From contig CAWBRQ010000009.1 of NCBI GenBank assembly GCA_963791315.1, forward strand, positions 55,239 through 119,238: a DNA stretch of 64,000 nt. Reading direction: 5' to 3'. How positions within the stretch are numbered: the first letter of the stretch is position 1; the number at the start of each line of letters is the position of its first letter. A program made the translations under genes and the position numbers. Shown here one piece after another: positions 61,851 through 64,000 of this stretch. The notes below the pieces were generated by a model. That model had not been told where the DNA came from. It ran no database searches and saw only the letters and a list, made by a program, of their open reading frames with translations. Source of the stretch: JACCZX01 sp963791315 (GTDB lineage: Bacteria; Pseudomonadota; Gammaproteobacteria; Burkholderiales; Burkholderiaceae_F).

Positions 61851-62263
61851 TGATATACTAAAGTGCGAATCCTGCTACTTCCTATCCAAACCATGAATGT
61901 GCTATATCTTATTTCTTATCTCTCGAATTCATTGCAAAATCAAAGCACCGCATGCTGCCATATTACATGGTTTTTATATTATCAAGAATAGATGGTTTTC
62001 GACAGAGCCATTTATCAATAAAAATAGCTCTTAAGTTGTAGTCCTCAATTCCTTGTTATTTTGATCCGTCAACGATGCTACTATGCCGAATACTGGAAGA
62101 CCTTTGACGTGATCTTTTGTCTTTCTTTCATCTTTTTAGTATTGATTTTCCTGCTACATTAATGTAGAAAATGATTATTGACTTCTTATGGAAGAATGAT
62201 CTACAATACTAATAGTTTGTTTCATCCATTTCATATATACCGAGTATTAAAACTTGGCTGATA
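61851..62263. other. AT-rich region without a recognisable gene
   Basis: About 410 bases with stops in all frames. I see no RNA gene and no repeat other than the one directly before it. Confidence 0.4.
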
Positions 62264-62640
62264 TTGACTGAAAAAGAACGTAATTTCCTAAAGGAAATCT
62301 GTTTGTCTGCTTTATCTGCAGATAAACAAAATGTGATGTTTGTACTGGCGGTTGATAATAATGGAAAATTACTTGCTGGATAATATAACAGACGTCAATT
62401 TTTCAAAATATCAACAATACTGTGATGATTAAATCAAGCATTTTTTACTTGCACTGCTTGATTCCAGCAATTAAACAGCAACAATTTAGGACAGATTGTT
62501 CTCCTCGAGACATTACCCACGATAACATGTTTTGTTTGAAACTAGAAGACCTAGGGAACAGTGTATATCTGGTGTTACTGCGTTAACAGAAAGAAAGATA
62601 GATTCCTGTGTATGTATGTGGAATCGTTTCCATCATCAAA
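62264..62640 (+). pseudogene. Degraded archaeal ORF (sensor-like)
   Basis: Three frames in order: LTEKERNFLKEICLSALSAD with KQNVMFVLAVDNNGKLLAG, then NTVMIKSSIFYLHCLIPAIK, then GVTALTERKIDSCVCMWNRF. The order resembles a small sensor-like family, common in Nitrososphaeria, with an LVAVVNNEGKLL-type strand. The assignment is tentative and the gene is clearly broken. Confidence 0.3.
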
Positions 62641-62859
62641 AGTAATGTCTTATGGCCAAATAATTTCCAAGATAAGCAATACCTTTTAGGGAACTACCGT
62701 AGCTAAAAGAAAACGATCACATCGGCAACCAAGGGAGCAGAACGAAGGTATCGGCGCACATGATCAAGAAGCAGAAGCAATTTGCATCACAAAATTTCAT
62801 TGCATGGTCCCAGTAGACCGTGATCTAGCGTTTCTGTAGACATTCTGAAATTGCAATTA

Positions 62860-63845
62860 TCATAATTTAGGCCAACTACCTATAGATCTAAGATACTTTC
62901 TTACTGCGTTTATCAAATTCTCTTCTGTTTCATAGTTATGATTGGCACATACATCCTTCTTCAGATTTCTGTTCACTCTTGTCTCAACTGGGTTTAGATT
63001 TGGTGAACGTTTTGGTAGAAATATTACAGTCAACCAATCTTCTGATTGTTTTTCTATGAATCGTTCTGTCTTTTTGCTTACATGAAATGAAGCATTATCT
63101 ATTACTAGGATGAATCGTTTTACTTTGTTTCTTTTCACATAAGGATCTTATGCTTCTAAGATGGTTTATGAAATCCTTACTTTTTCTGGATTTGGTTATT
63201 TTGAATTTGATTTTGTTTGAAGGATAGAGTAAGTGTTATGAATACGTTAATCTTTGAGTTTGAGCCTTTATGAAATATCTTTTGCTGGTAGCCTTTCATC
63301 ATGTAATTGTTTGTTATATATGGCTGGAAGTGTAGCCATGTCTCATCTTCGAATCCAAGTAGAATCCTTTTTTAAAAGTGCTGAAGATACCTTCTTGTAA
63401 TTGTCTATGGTTTTCTTCTTTTCTTCATAATCTGCCTCATGTTCAAGGATAGTTTTGGTTTTTTGGAGACTATGCCAAGGTCATGAACAATTCTCCATGT
63501 CTGCATTGGACTAACATTCATCCTAGAATTGAAGTAAGATATGCTGCTAATAAGTCTAATACTCCAAGTATTCTTCAGGTATCCAAAAGTTGTAGGAGAC
63601 TTTGATATTATTTCTTTTATCATCAGCTTGTTCTTAACAGATGATATCTTTGGTATTCTACCAGCATTTCTTCTTTTGCTTCTTATACCATCTCAATCCA
63701 TATTTTTTGTATTTTTATCCAATTGTATACGTTCCTGTAATTAACATCCAAGATTCTTGGCTATGGTTCTATATGGTATTCCTTCCAGCTTCTGTTTTAT
63801 CGCAGATGCTCTTCTGTATTCTTCCTTGTTCTTTGTTTCATTCAT
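62860..63845 (-). pseudogene. IS630-type transposase, decayed (second subfamily)
   Basis: ATG at 63843-63845 (MNETKNKEEYRRASAIKQKL, then EGIPYRTIAKNLG, a helix-turn-helix), then after stops KEIISKSPTTFGYLKNTWSI and MQTWRIVHDLGIVSKKPKLS, a damaged middle (ILLGFEDETWLHFQP with the first Asp), and a clean C-terminal frame from 63138: FILVIDNASFHVSKKTERFI (second Asp) and IFLPKRSPNLNPVETRVNRN (catalytic Glu). Several stops and shifts show it is not active as written. It differs from the copy at 58085 in the PELNP-type block, so the two are separate insertions. Confidence 0.8.
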
Positions 63846-64000
63846 GAAATCAAATAGTTCTTCTTTCTGAACCTTGGATAACACTAGATGTTCAGCTTTC
63901 ACAGGTAGAATGGTAAATTACTATGCTAAAGCTGTTCTTATCTAAAATTATTAACATTCAGATAATTGTATGTTGATATAAAATGAGATACTTAACTTAG

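Noticed and set aside
57974..64000. Archaeal DNA acquired by the bacterium through horizontal transfer
   Set aside because: The change is abrupt, cuts near an SDR gene end, has no attachment site at the boundary, and follows another taxonomic jump only 4 kb earlier.

Overview
The window is not one continuous genome. Composition, gene content and gene order change abruptly twice. Positions 1 to about 53,980 are a GC-rich betaproteobacterial segment (Burkholderiales-like: lptG/lptF divergent from pepA, then holC, a small proline-rich protein and valS). Positions about 54,000-57,973 are GC-rich but look alphaproteobacterial (Bradyrhizobium-like DUF459 protein, CsbD-like protein, two SDR oxidoreductases). 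Positions about 57,974-64,000 are AT-rich and look archaeal (Nitrososphaeria/Thaumarchaeota: a cupredoxin-membrane protein, an integrase remnant and two IS630-type transposase remnants). Both joins fall inside or directly against coding sequence. A chimeric metagenome assembly is the simplest reading.

The sequence carries many single-base indels. Essential genes that cannot be dead in a living cell (pgi, lptF, lptG, holC, valS, alaS, glnS) are split over two or three frames, most densely at 16-24 kb, 38.7-40.3 kb and 42-46 kb. Other stretches (25.8-29 kb, 31.8-38.1 kb, 40.3-42.1 kb) are clean. I therefore annotate frameshifted genes at full length and reserve 'pseudogene' for copies with real divergence, stops and lost segments.

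Layout of the betaproteobacterial part: a partial thiolase; a superoxide dismutase-rhodanese fusion; a DUF1080 lipoprotein; a VOC protein; the sugar-phosphate operon zwf-tal-pgi (minus strand); a giant cyclic beta-1,2-glucan synthase-like gene (about 8.9 kb); the LPS-export genes lptF/lptG facing pepA-holC-(small protein)-valS; an HxlR regulator divergent from a methyltransferase; a run of small envelope or stress genes (TusA, M48 protease, two YbjQ-like proteins, a lipoprotein, GNAT) downstream of alaS; a CcoI/CopA-type copper ATPase; a sialidase-like Asp-box lipoprotein; aminopeptidase P; and glnS with an unusual insertion.

From 40.3 to 54 kb lies the most interesting accessory region. It holds four copies (two near-complete, one decayed and inverted, one cut by the assembly join) of a TPR plus HD-GYP protein family in which the catalytic HD pair is replaced by Cys-Asn or Cys-Ser. 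Between them are an exonuclease III gene, a three-gene secreted cytochrome c/DUF1501-type cluster, a perfect 20-bp palindrome, an unrecognised HEWGH putative metalloprotein, and dsbB with a small membrane protein. I see no tRNA, rRNA or CRISPR array.
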